Positions 27,767 through 41,553 of a DNA stretch of 64,000 nt are shown piece by piece. The notes under the pieces were generated by a model. The model was not told the origin of the DNA and did not search any database. It saw only the letters and a program-made list of their open reading frames with translations. Both the position numbers and the translations under genes were made by a program. This DNA is from Halomonas huangheensis (GTDB lineage Bacteria; Pseudomonadota; Gammaproteobacteria; Pseudomonadales; Halomonadaceae): assembly GCF_001431725.1 (NCBI RefSeq), contig NZ_CP013106.1, forward strand, positions 2,728,001-2,792,000, written 5' to 3'. The number at the start of each line of letters is the position of its first letter. Position 1 is the stretch's first letter.

Positions 27767-29218
27767 TCAGGACTGCGTCCCACCCACTGTCAGTTCATCA
27801 AGTTTCAGTGTCGGCTGTCCCACGCCAACCGGCACACCCTGGCCTTCCTTGCCACACACGCCGATACCGGTATCCAGCTCCATGTCGTGGCCGATCATCG
27901 ATACGCGCCCCATGGCTTCCGGACCATTGCCGATCAGTGTCGCGCCCTTCACCGGCGCCGTAATACGGCCATCCTCGATCAGGTAGGCTTCACTGGCCGA
28001 GAATACGAACTTGCCGGAAGTGATATCGACCTGGCCGCCACCGAAGCTGACGGCATACAGGCCACGGCTGACGCTCTTGATGATGTCCTGCGGATCGTCA
28101 TTGCCCGCCTGCATATAGGTGTTGGTCATCCGCGGCATCGGCATATGCGCAAAGGATTCACGGCGAGCATTGCCGGTAGGCTTCATGCCCATCAGGCGCG
28201 CATTGAGCTTGTCCTGCATATAACCGGTGAGAATGCCGTCCTCGATCAGGGTGGTGCACTGAGACGGTGTCCCTTCATCATCCACTGACATCGAGCCGCG
28301 ACGATCCTGCAGCGTGCCATCATCAACCACCGTGACGCCAGGTGCGGCGACCCGTTGACCAATACGCCCAGCGAAGGCCGAGCTACCCTTGCGGTTGAAG
28401 TCTCCTTCCAGACCATGGCCCACCGCCTCGTGCAGCAGAATACCCGGCCAGCCTGCCCCAAGGACTACTGGCATCTGCCCCGCTGGCGCATCGATGGCCT
28501 CGAGGTTGACCAGCGCCTGGCGTACGGCTTCACGGGCATAGGTCTCGGCGACGCCCTCGTCGCGCAACCTGGCCATCGGGTAGCGTCCACCACCTCCAGC
28601 ACTGCCACGCTCACGACGGCCATTGCGGGTTACAATCACACTGACGTTGAAGCGCACCAGCGGGCGAATATCGGCCGCCAGGGTGCCATCACTGGATGTC
28701 ACCAGCACCACTTCATGGACGCCACTCAGTGATGCACTGACCTGAGAGACACTGGGATCTGCGGCACGCGCAACGCGATCGGCGAGCTTGAGCATCGCAA
28801 CCTTGTCTTCAGCCGACAGCCCCGTCAGCGGGTCGACTCCGGCGTAACGCGGCTCAGCACTCACCTGAATACGTGGCGCACGCTCGAGACGAGAGCCGCT
28901 GCGCACGATACCGCTGGCCGTGCGGCCGGTTTCCATCAGTGCATCGGCGGTAATCTGGTTGGAGTAGGCAAAGCCGGTTTTCTCGCCAGCCATGGCTCGA
29001 ACACCGACACCACCGTCGATGTTATAACTGGCTTCCTTGACCTCACCGTCTTCCAGCACCCAGCCCTCATGCCAGGTTCGCTCGAAGTACAGATCGGCAT
29101 AATCGATGCCGGCACCCAAGGCATGCTCGAGGCCACGATCAAGGCCATCGAGATCCAGGCCGCCAGGCGTGAGAAGCGTCGTTACCGCTTCGTCGAAGGA
29201 CTCGTGTTGAGATGTCAT
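27767..29218 (-). CDS. tldD: Metalloprotease TldD
   Basis: A 483-residue catalytic subunit of the TldD/TldE protease. The zinc motif HEAVGH (HExxxH, residues 263-268) is followed by [12 protein letters not shown]; the C-terminal half has [20 protein letters not shown] and the glycine-rich FSFGG-like [10 protein letters not shown]. Its ATG overlaps the yhdP stop by four bases, last in the mreB-to-tldD run of minus-strand genes. Confidence 0.96.
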   Translation of the reverse strand: MTSQHESFDEAVTTLLTPGGLDLDGLDRGLEHALGAGIDYADLYFERTWHEGWVLEDGEVKEASYNIDGGVGVRAMAGEKTGFAYSNQITADALMETGRTASGIVRSGSRLERAPRIQVSAEPRYAGVDPLTGLSAEDKVAMLKLADRVARAADPSVSQVSASLSGVHEVVLVTSSDGTLAADIRPLVRFNVSVIVTRNGRRERGSAGGGGRYPMARLRDEGVAETYAREAVRQALVNLEAIDAPAGQMPVVLGAGWPGILLHEAVGHGLEGDFNRKGSSAFAGRIGQRVAAPGVTVVDDGTLQDRRGSMSVDDEGTPSQCTTLIEDGILTGYMQDKLNARLMGMKPTGNARRESFAHMPMPRMTNTYMQAGNDDPQDIIKSVSRGLYAVSFGGGQVDITSGKFVFSASEAYLIEDGRITAPVKGATLIGNGPEAMGRVSMIGHDMELDTGIGVCGKEGQGVPVGVGQPTLKLDELTVGGTQS

Positions 29219-32200
29219 TGAGCACTTTCCAGAGAAATCTGCGGCGCGGTCCAGGGACCACGCACTTGATAATGGATTCGCGTGACACTATCGATAGCGT
29301 CACCGAATAACTTGTCGGCCACGAACAGTGCGCCACCGACCATGGGCGCCCCCGCAAGCACCGCGGCCAACGGCAGGTTATTGCTGACAGGAACGGTCAC
29401 TCCCAGCATCAATTCGAGCTCTCGTGTCGCAAGATTCGCTGCGCCCTCTAGAGTGAAGTTCGTTGCCGGGCCATCAATCTTGATCGGGCCCTGGGTCTCC
29501 AACACTCCACCATACAACGTTGCGTTCCCTCTGACACGGTCAAAGGCAGTACCAGAGCCCGTCACATCGGAGAAATCGAGGCTCAGGCGGCGCAGCAGAT
29601 TATCGACGTTGAGCAGACCAATCACGCGCGCCGATGGAGAACTGATGTTGGCAAAGGACCCATCCTCCAGGTCTACGTCGAGGCTGCCACGCGAACGTGC
29701 AAGGGCGAACTGCCACGGCGCACCGGGCCATGCCAGTTGACTATCGACGTCCATTGAGCGACTACGTACTGCCACCTGTTGTCCCAGGGCTTCCAGGGCC
29801 GTCCCCGGGTCACCGCCCGTTATCGCAAGGCGTGAACGTGTCAGGCTCTCACTGCTGCCCGAGGCCTCCCACACCAGCTCGCCTTCTGCCGTCAATTCGC
29901 CGAGACTCAGCGACAATGGGTCCAGCGACAACCGCTCCTGACTAGCCAGCCATTGGCCCTTGAACGGACCGAACTGGTGGCCCTGATACTCCAGATCGAT
30001 AATTTCCAGAATGCCGGCAGGCAGCTCACCAAGACGCCGAATAAAAGGCTCAGGGTGGCCTGCGATATCCAACTCACCAAACAACGAGCCTGGCGCGGCT
30101 TCCACCGCCGGTTCCGGAGTCAGGTTAGCCACCACCCCATCAAGATTGAGGCGATTCAAGTGAATACGCAGCGGCTGTGGTGCTCCGATCAGATAGTCGA
30201 TCTGTCCCGCCATCAGGCTGCCATCCACCGAAGCGCGCCAGTTCCTTCCCTGAGGGTAAGCATCAAGCGCCAATGACCCGAGACAACTTCCATCGCTGGA
30301 GAGGCATGCCGTATCGGCCTCTACACGACTGATGGCAAAAGGCAGTCCACCACTACCGGCAACGTTGCTGGCACCGTCATTGCTCAACAGCGGTTTGATG
30401 GCATCGACCCAGGCAACGCTATCAAGGCGCGGCAATGTCGCACCGATCACCCAGCCAGAGGAAGTCGGCCAGCTACCCGGACGTTGACGTCCGATCCATA
30501 CCTGCCCCTGACCGTCGAGCGCATCACGCCAACGCATGCCGACCGACGTCCCCAATTGGGCACTGATGGTACCGGGGTCGCCGAGCCCGATATCGAGATT
30601 CAATGGCAACATCTGGCCACTGGTCTTGCCGATCGGCTCGGGCAAGGCGATGGCCAGTCCCTGCAGGGTACTGTCGATGCTCAGCTGCTTATCGTTGATA
30701 TCCAACTGACCCCGCCAGGGAGTAGACCCACTGATCAGCGTATCTGGATTCAGGCCAGCAAACTCACTCAGGGCGTTGGCATGCACGGTTCCAGACAGAG
30801 ATACCGGCTGACCAATTCCCTTCAAGTCAGCGCTGATGTCACCACCCAGCATGTGCCCCTGGAGCTGACCCAGTAGTCCCCCTTGCTCACCTTGCTGTTG
30901 CCAGCTCAACGGTCCACTGACATCAGTAAATTCCAGCCCAGTGGTCGCTTGTTCGATGCGCGATGCATTGACCCGAGTGGCAACCTCAAGATCCAGCGCT
31001 TCAGGGTTGTCCATCGGCATGCTCAACGTCAGTTTGCCATCGACGTTGCCCTGCCCCTGCCAATTCGCCCCAGCCTCAGCACCCTCCACCGGCATCTCGG
31101 CGATAAAGGCAAACAGGTCCTCAAGCGAACCTTGCACAGGTCCCTCTATATCAAGCGTCTTCTCATGGAGCTTGACCCTGGCGTTCTCAGTGACCAAACC
31201 ATGGGATTCTGCGTGATCGACACTGGCCTCAAGATCTTCCCCGGCTATCGACAGATGGCCGCTGACATTGGTCAACGCAGGCCAGCCTTCCGCATAAGGC
31301 AGCAGGCCATCGACGACCTCCAGCTCAAGATCCAGCGTCGGGTCGAACCGCTCACCGGATAGCCCATCCTGCTCGCGCAGGGGCACATGTAGACGCAGGC
31401 TGCCTTCAGGCACTCGACCTGCCAACCCGCTGGACAGCCATTCGGCAAGATCCGGATCGACGTCATTACGCAGCAGTGGCATGGGTAGCCACCCGGTCAG
31501 CGCCTGATCAACAGCATCAACATTCTGGAAGTCCAGGCTCAGGCCAAATCCGCCACGCTGATCCGAGGCTATGGCCAGGCCGAAATCGCCCTGAACGTCA
31601 GCCCCTTTCCAGCCTACGGAGAGATTACGACCACTGACATAGCTGCGCGGGCCATCATAGGACCAATCGACCAGCCCCTGTGCGTAATCCAGCTCCATCG
31701 GTTCAGCAAAGATCTCGGGGAAGAACATCGACGCGCCCTCGTCGTTGACGAAGTTGACACGTCCATGAGTACCATCGGCCTCAACCCACACCTTCAGAGG
31801 ACCGCCACCTGGCGCGCTTTGCCAAGGGGAAACCTCAACGGAAGTTGCCGCCACCTGAGCCTGCCACAGACCATCGCGCTGTCCGAAACCAAGGCCCGTG
31901 ACCTGGCCTCGTGGTTGCAAGGCATCAACGGCACGCGCCAGCCCCTCGGGAAGCTGCAGGCGCTCACGCCAGGCTGCCAATGCCGACAGCTCAAAGCCCG
32001 ATGCATTGGCCCACCAGCCATCCTCGGTGCTGGCCACATGCCAGAAACGCGGAATCGGGTTGCCAGTCGGAGCCTGTTCACCTTCACCACCGGTCCATTC
32101 AACGTTCTCGGAACGCCCCTCGAACCAGGATTCCCAGTCATCGCCTTCCTTGCGCACCCACTGTCCACGCAACTCACTGCCTGTGAGTACCACGCCACCG

Positions 32201-33114
32201 GGATGCTCGGCATCGTCATCCAAAGGACGCGACTGATTAAGTGCCAGGTGTGGTGCCATGATATCGAGACGAACATCCGCTACTCGCCCAGCGTCCCAGC
32301 GCCCCCACAGATTGACATCACCACTGGCCTCGTCGAAGCGCACGATGTCCTCGATCCCCAGCAATGCGGAAAAGCCAGTGAGACTGTCGAGCTGCATGCT
32401 GCCCTGAAGCCGGGCATTGAAGTTCGCGGCATCCTCCTCGCCTGGCGTAAGAGACATGACAACCTGCATGCCTTCCTTGCCTCGGCCATCGACAAAGACC
32501 TTACCCTCGATATGGGTATTGCCGTTGTCATCCGCAGTCATCAGCACCTGTGGGGCATGTAGTACCGTATTACGATGCTGACCGTGGAGCACCAGCCGCA
32601 GGTCATCTACCCAGGCTCGTTGCCGCAATAGAACGCCGACCCAGAAATCGACTCGCTGCAGGCTGAACTCACCTTCGGGCACCAACTCCGGGGGAATACG
32701 GGCTGGCTTGGGCCACACCCAGCGACCCTGCTGGTCCTGATAGAGATGCAGGGTGACCCCACTGAAATGAGCACGCTCGACCACCGGAATCGCGTTGCGG
32801 ATGGACTCGATAGTGTCGAGGCGCACGTCGCCGTGCTCGATCTGCAGCAACGGATAGTCGCCCAGCGAGCTACGTGAATCGAGAGCCAGACCTTGGATGC
32901 TCGCGCGAGGATCAACACCAACCATGGCACCATCGATATGCGTCAGGCTGGCACCGGCATCAAAGCGCGACTCGAGCATATCGACCAGCGCTGTCTCCAG
33001 CAGGTCGATCTGAGAGAACGACAGGCGCAACACCAGCAACAGTAGTGCGACCAGCGCCAGCACCACCGCAACCAGCGTCAACAACCATCGTGACAGCAGG
33101 CGGAATGGCGCCAT
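29215..33114 (-). CDS. yhdP: YhdP, AsmA-like envelope phospholipid transport protein
   Basis: A 1299-residue protein with one N-terminal membrane segment (about residues 8-30) and a long periplasmic AsmA-like/DUF3971 beta-rich body ending in the DUF3971/AsmA_2 C-terminal part ([23 protein letters not shown]). With TamB and YdbH, YhdP moves phospholipids between membranes in E. coli. Length matches (E. coli 1266). It sits between rng and tldD, four bases after rng. Confidence 0.94.
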   Translation of the reverse strand: MAPFRLLSRWLLTLVAVVLALVALLLLVLRLSFSQIDLLETALVDMLESRFDAGASLTHIDGAMVGVDPRASIQGLALDSRSSLGDYPLLQIEHGDVRLDTIESIRNAIPVVERAHFSGVTLHLYQDQQGRWVWPKPARIPPELVPEGEFSLQRVDFWVGVLLRQRAWVDDLRLVLHGQHRNTVLHAPQVLMTADDNGNTHIEGKVFVDGRGKEGMQVVMSLTPGEEDAANFNARLQGSMQLDSLTGFSALLGIEDIVRFDEASGDVNLWGRWDAGRVADVRLDIMAPHLALNQSRPLDDDAEHPGGVVLTGSELRGQWVRKEGDDWESWFEGRSENVEWTGGEGEQAPTGNPIPRFWHVASTEDGWWANASGFELSALAAWRERLQLPEGLARAVDALQPRGQVTGLGFGQRDGLWQAQVAATSVEVSPWQSAPGGGPLKVWVEADGTHGRVNFVNDEGASMFFPEIFAEPMELDYAQGLVDWSYDGPRSYVSGRNLSVGWKGADVQGDFGLAIASDQRGGFGLSLDFQNVDAVDQALTGWLPMPLLRNDVDPDLAEWLSSGLAGRVPEGSLRLHVPLREQDGLSGERFDPTLDLELEVVDGLLPYAEGWPALTNVSGHLSIAGEDLEASVDHAESHGLVTENARVKLHEKTLDIEGPVQGSLEDLFAFIAEMPVEGAEAGANWQGQGNVDGKLTLSMPMDNPEALDLEVATRVNASRIEQATTGLEFTDVSGPLSWQQQGEQGGLLGQLQGHMLGGDISADLKGIGQPVSLSGTVHANALSEFAGLNPDTLISGSTPWRGQLDINDKQLSIDSTLQGLAIALPEPIGKTSGQMLPLNLDIGLGDPGTISAQLGTSVGMRWRDALDGQGQVWIGRQRPGSWPTSSGWVIGATLPRLDSVAWVDAIKPLLSNDGASNVAGSGGLPFAISRVEADTACLSSDGSCLGSLALDAYPQGRNWRASVDGSLMAGQIDYLIGAPQPLRIHLNRLNLDGVVANLTPEPAVEAAPGSLFGELDIAGHPEPFIRRLGELPAGILEIIDLEYQGHQFGPFKGQWLASQERLSLDPLSLSLGELTAEGELVWEASGSSESLTRSRLAITGGDPGTALEALGQQVAVRSRSMDVDSQLAWPGAPWQFALARSRGSLDVDLEDGSFANISSPSARVIGLLNVDNLLRRLSLDFSDVTGSGTAFDRVRGNATLYGGVLETQGPIKIDGPATNFTLEGAANLATRELELMLGVTVPVSNNLPLAAVLAGAPMVGGALFVADKLFGDAIDSVTRIHYQVRGPWTAPQISLESAQ

Positions 33115-33118
33115 GAAA

Positions 33119-34582
33119 TCACATCAGCACGATGTCGTACTGCTCCTGGGAATAGTGAGATTCGACCTGAAAACGGATCGTCTTGCCGATGAATTCCTCG
33201 AGATCGGCCACTGCGGAGGACTCTTCGTCGAGCAGACGATCGACCACCGCCTGCGACGCCAATACCGCATAGGTTTCGGCATTATAGGCGCGCTCTTCAC
33301 GCAGAATCTCTCGGAATATCTCGTAGCACACCGACTCAGGGGTCTTCAGCGTACCGCGCCCATGGCAGGATGGGCACGGCTCACAGAGCGTCTGCTCAAG
33401 ACTCTCGCGAGTACGCTTGCGGGTCAGCTGAACCAACCCCAGCTCAGTCACCCCCGTGCACTTGGTCTTGGCATGGTCACGCTCCAGAGACTTCTCGAGC
33501 ATGCGCAACACCTGGCGCTGATGCTCGAGGTCCACCATATCGATGAAATCAATGATAATGATCCCGCCGAGATTGCGCAGACGCAGTTGGCGAGCAATTG
33601 CAGTCGCCGCCTCAAGATTGGTCTTGAAGATGGTTTCCTCAAGATTGCGATGGCCGACATATCCACCGGTATTGACATCAATGGTGGTCATCGCCTCGGT
33701 CGGATCGATGACCAGATAGCCACCGGACTTGAGCTGTACCTTGCGCGCCAGTGCCTTCTGGATCTCGTCCTCGACACTATACAGATCAAAGATCGGGCGC
33801 TCGCCTGAGTAGTGCTCGATGCGCCCTACAGCAGTCGGCATGAACTCCTCGGCAAACTCCACCAGCTTGACGAAGTTCTCGCGAGAGTCGATACGCACCT
33901 TCTCGATCTCGTCACGCATTACATCACGCAGCGTACGCATGAACAGCGGCAAGTCGTCATAGATCACACTGGGGGCCGGTGCTGTAATCTTCCGCTCGCT
34001 GACTTTACGCCATAGCCGCAGCAGGAAATGCATATCAGCGGCCATTTCGACCACTGATACACCTTCTGCAGCGGTGCGTACGATGAAGCCACCGGAAATC
34101 TCGATATCCTGATCGGCCTGGGCCTGTTCGACCAGTTCGCGTAGACGTTCGCGTTCGGCCTCATCCTCGATACGCTGGGATACTCCATTGTGCGAGGAGT
34201 CCGGCATATAGACGAGATAACGCGAGGGAACGGAGAGATGCGTCGTCAGTCGCGCGCCCTTGGACCCGATCGGGTCCTTGGTGACCTGAACGACCAACGA
34301 CTGCCCTTCGTGCAACAGCTGGGAAATCGAGGGCTGCTCTTCAGGAGCAGAGCCCGCAGCGACGACTTCATGAGCATGGATAAAAGCGGCACGCTCAAGG
34401 CCTATATCGACAAAAGCTGCCTGCATGCCCGGGAGCACACGAACCACCCGCCCCTGATAGATATTGCCGACGATACCACGACGTCGTGCACGTTCGATGA
34501 AGGCTTCCTGCAGTACGCCGTTCTCGACCACTGCAACTCGAGTTTCCATCGGCGTCAGATTGATGAGTACTTCACCACTCAT
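33119..34582 (-). CDS. rng: Ribonuclease G
   Basis: A 487-residue endoribonuclease that matures 16S rRNA 5' ends and decays mRNAs. S1 domain at about 36-120 (GNIYQGRVVRVLPGMQAAFVDIG), catalytic aspartates in TTIDVNTGG (D302) and IIDFIDM (D345), and zinc-link cysteines in CEPC (400-403). No long scaffold tail, so RNase G not E. The ATG at 34582 has AAGGA upstream; the frame opens at 34633. Confidence 0.96.
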   Translation of the reverse strand: MSGEVLINLTPMETRVAVVENGVLQEAFIERARRRGIVGNIYQGRVVRVLPGMQAAFVDIGLERAAFIHAHEVVAAGSAPEEQPSISQLLHEGQSLVVQVTKDPIGSKGARLTTHLSVPSRYLVYMPDSSHNGVSQRIEDEAERERLRELVEQAQADQDIEISGGFIVRTAAEGVSVVEMAADMHFLLRLWRKVSERKITAPAPSVIYDDLPLFMRTLRDVMRDEIEKVRIDSRENFVKLVEFAEEFMPTAVGRIEHYSGERPIFDLYSVEDEIQKALARKVQLKSGGYLVIDPTEAMTTIDVNTGGYVGHRNLEETIFKTNLEAATAIARQLRLRNLGGIIIIDFIDMVDLEHQRQVLRMLEKSLERDHAKTKCTGVTELGLVQLTRKRTRESLEQTLCEPCPSCHGRGTLKTPESVCYEIFREILREERAYNAETYAVLASQAVVDRLLDEESSAVADLEEFIGKTIRFQVESHYSQEQYDIVLM

Positions 34583-34781
34583 GCAGCAGTCCTTGTCCCG
34601 GTCTTCTGAAAATCCTGTAGCCTGAACATCCATGCAGTCTGAAGACCCGACGACCTGGAAAATTCAGCAGTCTGGTAATCTGGCACTCTGTGCGCATTAT
34701 GGCACGGCTTGCGCCGGTCAGTCGCGGTCTGCACGGTTCTGGACGCCCTCAGCAATCGCGATCGCAACGCGCAACCTCGTC

Positions 34782-35381
34782 TCAAGCCTGCCAGACGGCC
34801 ACCCCCTGACGCGCCAGCAACTGAGCCGTCTCGTACAATGGCAAACCCACCACGGCAGAATAACTGCCTTCGATTCGCTCGACGAACACCGCTGCCAGCC
34901 CCTGAATCGCATAGCCTCCGGCCTTGTCCGAAGGCTCGCCGGTATGCCAGTACGCACGGATTTCATCGTTGCTGATTGCACGCATATGAACAGCGGTGAC
35001 CACTGTCGTCTCCAGCGTGCCCTGGGGACCGACCACCGCTACTGATGTCAGCACCTGGTGCTGACGAGCGGACAACGACTTGAGCATGGCAAAGGCATGC
35101 GCCTCGTCTCGTGGCTTGCCGAGAATCCTGCCATCGCAGACCACGGCGGTATCCGACCCGAGAGTCGGCAACCCATCCCCGATCGCACCCGCTTCAGCCT
35201 TGGCGATCGCCAGCCGTGCGACATAGTCCTCGGCGCACTCCTCTGGCTGCGGGGTTTCATCGATATCGACCGGAGACACCACAACCTTGATGCCAATCGA
35301 CGCCAACAGCTCACGCCGCCTCGGTGATGCCGAAGCGAGACGAAGCTGCTCTGGAGCACCTGCCGACACGGGATCAGTCAT
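34782..35381 (-). CDS. maf: Maf family nucleotide pyrophosphatase (dTTP/UTP, YhdE type)
   Basis: A 199-residue house-cleaning pyrophosphatase. Family motifs: [12 protein letters not shown] near the start, TLGSDTAVV with the catalytic aspartate, [10 protein letters not shown], and [10 protein letters not shown]. The Arg-Arg-Arg and IQG context and the mreD-maf-rng order point to the YhdE (dTTP/UTP) branch. It overlaps mreD by eight bases. Confidence 0.93.
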   Translation of the reverse strand: MTDPVSAGAPEQLRLASASPRRRELLASIGIKVVVSPVDIDETPQPEECAEDYVARLAIAKAEAGAIGDGLPTLGSDTAVVCDGRILGKPRDEAHAFAMLKSLSARQHQVLTSVAVVGPQGTLETTVVTAVHMRAISNDEIRAYWHTGEPSDKAGGYAIQGLAAVFVERIEGSYSAVVGLPLYETAQLLARQGVAVWQA

Positions 35382-35862
35382 TGGCTGGACGCCGTCCCAA
35401 CGCCTTGAACAGCGTTGCCAACCAGGGCCACAGCGCCGCGCCGATCAACGATGGAATCAGGAATGACAGATGCATGGAGAATGGTCCGAACAGAGTGCGC
35501 AGCCACTGCTCAACCAACTGCGACAACCCCAGCAAGACGAGGATCAACACCGCCTGCTGAATCAGCGAATAGGTGCGGAAGCGCGGGTAGACCAAAGCTC
35601 CGAGGAACGCGAGCAATGACAATATCAGCGCATTCTGACCCAGCGGCGCTCCCTCGATGAGGTCAAGCAACAAGCCGAACACGAAGCCATGGAAGACGCC
35701 AACTCGCTCGGGCTGCTGCATGCACCAGTAAATCAGCATCAACCCCAGCCAATCAGGGCGCCATACCTGCCATCCTTCGGCCATTGGCATCACCTGCAGG
35801 CACAGCGCCAGCAGCAGAGACAACCACACCCAGAACAGGCTGGTTCGAACTGGAACTGCCAT
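35374..35862 (-). CDS. mreD: Rod shape-determining protein MreD
   Basis: A 162-residue polytopic inner-membrane protein with five to six hydrophobic segments, e.g. [18 protein letters not shown], and the family signature [20 protein letters not shown] component of the elongasome with MreB and MreC. It overlaps mreC by one base and maf by eight, implying tight coupling. Confidence 0.94.
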   Translation of the reverse strand: MAVPVRTSLFWVWLSLLLALCLQVMPMAEGWQVWRPDWLGLMLIYWCMQQPERVGVFHGFVFGLLLDLIEGAPLGQNALILSLLAFLGALVYPRFRTYSLIQQAVLILVLLGLSQLVEQWLRTLFGPFSMHLSFLIPSLIGAALWPWLATLFKALGRRPAND

Positions 35863-36770
35863 CAGCGCTCCTCCTCTTCCTCGTTGGGCAGCAACAGCGT
35901 TCCCAACCGCACGGCGGCGTCAATGGCCTGGGGATCCAGGTCGGGCTGCCAACGCCCTTCTGCGACGTTCAATGCCGGCTCTGGCGGAAACAGCAACAGG
36001 AAGTGCCGGGAACGTTGCAGGCGCGCCACCGGTTCAGCAACGACCGCGGCAAATGGCTCGCCCGGGTCATGCCCGACATCCGTCACACGCGCCACCGGGT
36101 AACCGACTGGAAAGCGTCCGGCGAGACCAGAGCTGACCAGCAGATCGCCAACGCGGATATCAGCAGTATCAGGAACGTGAAGCACCTTGAGCGAGCTATA
36201 GCTACCAGTGCCCTGAATGATGAAGCGCAAGCCGTTGCGGTTGACCTGGATAGGCAGAGCATGACTGGCATCGGTGACCAGCAGTACACGGCTGGAATAG
36301 GCAGAAAGCTCACTGACCTGACCAGCCAGACCAGAAGAATCCATCACTGGCTGTCCCACATAGACACCATCACGACGGCCACGATTGATGACCATCTGAT
36401 GGGTAAAGGGATCAGGATCCAGCGACAGCAGTTCCGCTGTCAGGTAGGGAACATCATGCTCATGAGCCGCATCCAGCAGCTCACGCAGGCGCACATTCTC
36501 GGCAGTCAGACTGGCCATGCGCTGAACACGATGTGACAACGTGAGCAACTGTTCACGCAGGCGCGCGTTCTCCTCGACAAGGGCACGTTGTTCAGACAAC
36601 GCCAACGCCCCCCAGTTGAGTATGTCGCTGGGTAGACTTACCGCCAGTTGAATCGGCGCCACCAGCGTCGACAGCTGGGCACGCACCGACTCCATGCGAG
36701 TGAAGTGAGTGTCAACGAACATCAATGCACCGGCTACCACCGCACACAGAAACATGCGGTAGCCAGGCAC
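35862..36770 (-). CDS. mreC: Rod shape-determining protein MreC
   Basis: A 302-residue bitopic protein: one N-terminal membrane segment (about 5-22), a coiled coil at about 55-100 (LSEQRALVEENARLREQLL) and periplasmic beta-barrel domains with VINRGRRDGVYVGQPV and GDLLVSSGLAGRFPVG. A short acidic tail (NEEEEER) ends it. It links MreB to the peptidoglycan synthases. 59 bases separate it from mreB. Confidence 0.95.
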   Translation of the reverse strand: MPGYRMFLCAVVAGALMFVDTHFTRMESVRAQLSTLVAPIQLAVSLPSDILNWGALALSEQRALVEENARLREQLLTLSHRVQRMASLTAENVRLRELLDAAHEHDVPYLTAELLSLDPDPFTHQMVINRGRRDGVYVGQPVMDSSGLAGQVSELSAYSSRVLLVTDASHALPIQVNRNGLRFIIQGTGSYSSLKVLHVPDTADIRVGDLLVSSGLAGRFPVGYPVARVTDVGHDPGEPFAAVVAEPVARLQRSRHFLLLFPPEPALNVAEGRWQPDLDPQAIDAAVRLGTLLLPNEEEEER

Positions 36771-36829
36771 TGAGCCGTGCGAGAACAGCGGTTTGATAGG
36801 CCGTCTCCCTGGAGATCCTGGGCCGAGAT

Positions 36830-38329
<1,500 letters not shown>

Positions 38330-38398
38330 CACGGATGAACAGCATGCCCATCCTTGATCCAGCCCCCCCCGGAGCCACGCCTTTTCGGAGCCAGGCCC

Positions 38399-39859
38399 AT
38401 GCATGACAAGACGATTACCGAGATTGTCGGCGCACTCGACGCCGGTACGATCTCCAGTCGCGAGCTGACTCAAGATCTGCTCGGACGCATCGACCGTCTC
38501 GACGGTCAACTCAATTCCTTCATCACCGTCACCGCCGAGCAGGCGCTGTCCGCTGCCGATCAGGCCGACCAGCAGCGTGCCAATGGTCAGGCCGGCCCAT
38601 TGACCGGCGTACCGCTGGCGATCAAGGACATCTTCTGCACCCAGGGCGTCAAGACCAGCTGCGGCTCGAAGATGCTCGACAACTTTGTCGCTCCCTATGA
38701 CGCCACAGTGGTCAGCAAGCTGCGCGCGGCAGGCACTGTGAGTCTCGGCAAGACCAATATGGATGAGTTCGCCATGGGCTCATCCAACGAGAACAGCTTC
38801 TACGGCCCAGTGAAAAACCCCTGGGACCTGACGGCGGTTCCCGGCGGGTCGTCCGGCGGTAGCGCCGCGGCAGTTGCCGCCGGCCTGGTACCGGCAGCAC
38901 TCGGTACCGATACCGGAGGCTCGATTCGTCAGCCGGCAGCATTCTGCGGCATTACCGGCCTCAAGCCGACTTATGGACGTGTCTCGCGCTACGGCATGAT
39001 CGCCTACGCCTCGAGCCTCGACCAGGGCGGCCCAATGGCGCGCTCCGCCGCCGACTGTGCACTGCTGCTGAATACCATCGCGGGGCACGACGCCCGCGAC
39101 TCCACCAGCATCGCGCGTGGCGTGCCGGACTACAGTGAAGAACTGGATGCCCCGTTGGCTGGCCTCAAGATCGGCCTGCCACGCGAATACTTTGGTGACG
39201 GCCTTGATGCCGACGTCGAAACCGCTATCCGCGATGCCATCAAGGTCTTCGAGTCACTCGGCGCCAGCGTGCGTGAAGTCAGCCTGCCGCATACGTCCTA
39301 TGCGATTCCAGCCTACTACGTCATCGCGCCTGCGGAGGCTTCCTCCAACCTGTCGCGCTATGATGGCGTGCGCTTCGGTCATCGTTGCGACAACCCCAGC
39401 GACCTGATTGATCTCTACAAGCGTTCACGTGCAGAAGGCTTTGGCGACGAGGTCAAGCGCCGCATCCTGATCGGCACCCACACCCTTTCCGAAGGTTTCT
39501 TCGACGCCTACTACAAGAAGGCTCAGCAGGTTCGCCGCTTGATCCGTCAGGACTTCCTCGGCGCCTTCGAGGAGGTCGACGTGCTGATGGGCCCTGCCAC
39601 GCCAACCCCGGCGTTCGACCTGGGCGCGACCAAGGACCCGGTGTCGATGTATCTGCAGGATATCTACACCATCGCCATCAACCTCGCAGGCATCCCCGGC
39701 ATCAGTGTGCCGGCCGGTTTTTCCGGCAAGCGCCCGGTGGGGCTGCAGATTCTCGGTACGCACTTCTCCGAGGCCCGTCTGCTCAACGTCGCCCACCAGT
39801 TCCAGCAGGCCACTGACTGGCACCTGCGTCGTCCCGAGATCGCCGAGGAGAACGCCTGA
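38399..39859 (+). CDS. gatA: Asp/Glu-tRNA amidotransferase subunit A
   Basis: A 486-residue amidase that releases ammonia from glutamine for transamidation. The Ser-cis-Ser-Lys triad is K76 (LAIKDIF), S151 (PGGSSGG) and S175 (DTGGS), spaced exactly as in characterised GatA. The ATG at 38399 follows GGAGCC. It overlaps gatB by one base (TGATG). Presence of GatCAB implies mischarged Glu-tRNA(Gln) and/or Asp-tRNA(Asn) in this organism. Confidence 0.97.
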   Translation: MHDKTITEIVGALDAGTISSRELTQDLLGRIDRLDGQLNSFITVTAEQALSAADQADQQRANGQAGPLTGVPLAIKDIFCTQGVKTSCGSKMLDNFVAPYDATVVSKLRAAGTVSLGKTNMDEFAMGSSNENSFYGPVKNPWDLTAVPGGSSGGSAAAVAAGLVPAALGTDTGGSIRQPAAFCGITGLKPTYGRVSRYGMIAYASSLDQGGPMARSAADCALLLNTIAGHDARDSTSIARGVPDYSEELDAPLAGLKIGLPREYFGDGLDADVETAIRDAIKVFESLGASVREVSLPHTSYAIPAYYVIAPAEASSNLSRYDGVRFGHRCDNPSDLIDLYKRSRAEGFGDEVKRRILIGTHTLSEGFFDAYYKKAQQVRRLIRQDFLGAFEEVDVLMGPATPTPAFDLGATKDPVSMYLQDIYTIAINLAGIPGISVPAGFSGKRPVGLQILGTHFSEARLLNVAHQFQQATDWHLRRPEIAEENA

Positions 39860-41313
39860 TGCAATGGGAAACCGTGATCGGGCTGGAAGTCCACGTCCAG
39901 CTCGCGACTCAGTCGAAGATCTTTTCCGGGTCCTCCACCGCCTTCGGCGCCGAGCCCAACACTCAAGCCAACGCTGTTGACCTGGGACTGCCCGGCGTAC
40001 TGCCGGTACTCAACGAACAGGCCGTCGCCATGGCACTGAAATTCGGGCTGGGCATCAACGCCGAGATTCCCGAAGTGTCGGTGTTTGACCGCAAGAACTA
40101 CTTCTACCCGGATCTGCCCAAGGGCTATCAGACCAGCCAGATGTACGACCCCATCGTCGGTCGTGGCGAGGTCGAGGTGCTGCTCGACGACGGCAGCGCC
40201 AAGGTCATCCGCGTGCACCACGCGCACCTTGAAGAAGACGCCGGCAAGTCGCTGCATGAAGACTTCCACGGCATGACCGGTATCGACCTCAATCGTGCCG
40301 GGACTCCGCTGCTGGAAATCGTCTCCGAACCGGACATGCGTTCCGCGAAAGAGGCCGTCGGCTATCTGCGCGCGATCCACTCAATCGTCACCTACCTGGG
40401 CATTTCCGACGGCAACATGGCAGAAGGCTCGATGCGCTGCGATGTCAACGTCTCGGTACGCCCCAGGGGGCAGGAAGAATTCGGTACTCGCGCCGAGATC
40501 AAGAACGTCAATTCCTTCCGCTTCGTCGAGCGCGCCATCGCCTACGAAGTCGAACGCCAGATCGAGCTGATCGAAGACGGCGGCAAGGTGGTCCAGGAAA
40601 CGCGCCTATACGACCCGGATGCCGACGAAACTCGCAGCATGCGTACCAAGGAGGAAGCCAACGACTATCGTTACTTCCCCTGCCCCGACCTGCTGCCGGT
40701 AGTGGTCGACAGCGCTTACGTCGAGCACCTGCGTGAATCGCTGCCGGAACTGCCCGCCGAGAAGCGCGCGCGCTTCCAGGACGAACTGGGACTGTCGGCC
40801 TACGACGCCGGAGTGCTTTCAGCCAGCCGCGCCATGGCCGAATACTTCGAGCGCGTCAAGGATGTCTGTGGCGATGCCAAGCAAGCCGCCAACTGGGTAC
40901 AAGGCGAACTGTCCGGCGCTCTCAACCGCGACTCACTGGATATTTCCGATAGCTCGGTCGATGCGGACCAACTGGGTGGGCTGATCACTCGGGTCATCGA
41001 CAACACCATCAACGGCAAGGCGGCCAAGCAGGTCTTCCAGGCGCTGTGGAACGGCGAAGGTGACTCTGCCGATGCGATCATTGATGCTCACGGCCTCAAG
41101 CAGGTCACCGATACCGGTGCCATCGAATCGATGGTCGACCAGGTCATCGCTGACAGCCCGGCCCAGGTGGCCCAGTATTGTGATGCCGAACCGGACAAGC
41201 GCGGCAAGATGATTGGCTACTTTGTCGGCCAGGTGATGAAGGCATCGCGCGGCACCGCCAACCCGCAGCAAGTGAATACCCTGTTGAAGGATAAGCTCGA
41301 CGCACTGTGTTGA
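39859..41313 (+). CDS. gatB: Asp/Glu-tRNA amidotransferase subunit B
   Basis: A 484-residue kinase/transamidase subunit: [48 protein letters not shown] and [11 protein letters not shown] in the catalytic cradle, then the helical and YqeY-like tail domain ending LKDKLDAL. Length is normal. Followed after about 120 bases by a strong hairpin. Confidence 0.97.
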   Translation: MQWETVIGLEVHVQLATQSKIFSGSSTAFGAEPNTQANAVDLGLPGVLPVLNEQAVAMALKFGLGINAEIPEVSVFDRKNYFYPDLPKGYQTSQMYDPIVGRGEVEVLLDDGSAKVIRVHHAHLEEDAGKSLHEDFHGMTGIDLNRAGTPLLEIVSEPDMRSAKEAVGYLRAIHSIVTYLGISDGNMAEGSMRCDVNVSVRPRGQEEFGTRAEIKNVNSFRFVERAIAYEVERQIELIEDGGKVVQETRLYDPDADETRSMRTKEEANDYRYFPCPDLLPVVVDSAYVEHLRESLPELPAEKRARFQDELGLSAYDAGVLSASRAMAEYFERVKDVCGDAKQAANWVQGELSGALNRDSLDISDSSVDADQLGGLITRVIDNTINGKAAKQVFQALWNGEGDSADAIIDAHGLKQVTDTGAIESMVDQVIADSPAQVAQYCDAEPDKRGKMIGYFVGQVMKASRGTANPQQVNTLLKDKLDALC

Positions 41314-41430
41314 CAGGAAGCATGCTGCTTGAAACTGGTTGAGCTGAACCGTGCTGAATTCAACCGCTGAGCCGGCTCATGGACCAGCCGTATGAATGAT
41401 GCCTATTCAGCAGCAGTTATGGCATGATCG

Positions 41431-41461
41431 CGACAGGGTCGGCGCTATGCCGACCCTGTCG
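41431..41461 (+). terminator. Hairpin after gatB
   Basis: A perfect 13-bp stem CGACAGGGTCGGC (41431-41443) with its complement (41449-41461), loop GCTAT, followed by TACTGCTTTA. Likely terminator of gatCAB; it also lies upstream of the cupin regulator. Confidence 0.75.
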
Positions 41462-41553
41462 TACTGCTTTATGGACACAACAATTCCGTATTCAAGGAGC
41501 TTCGGAAGCACCGAGCTTCAAAATCAAGGACTACCGGGTTTAAGGAACGATAG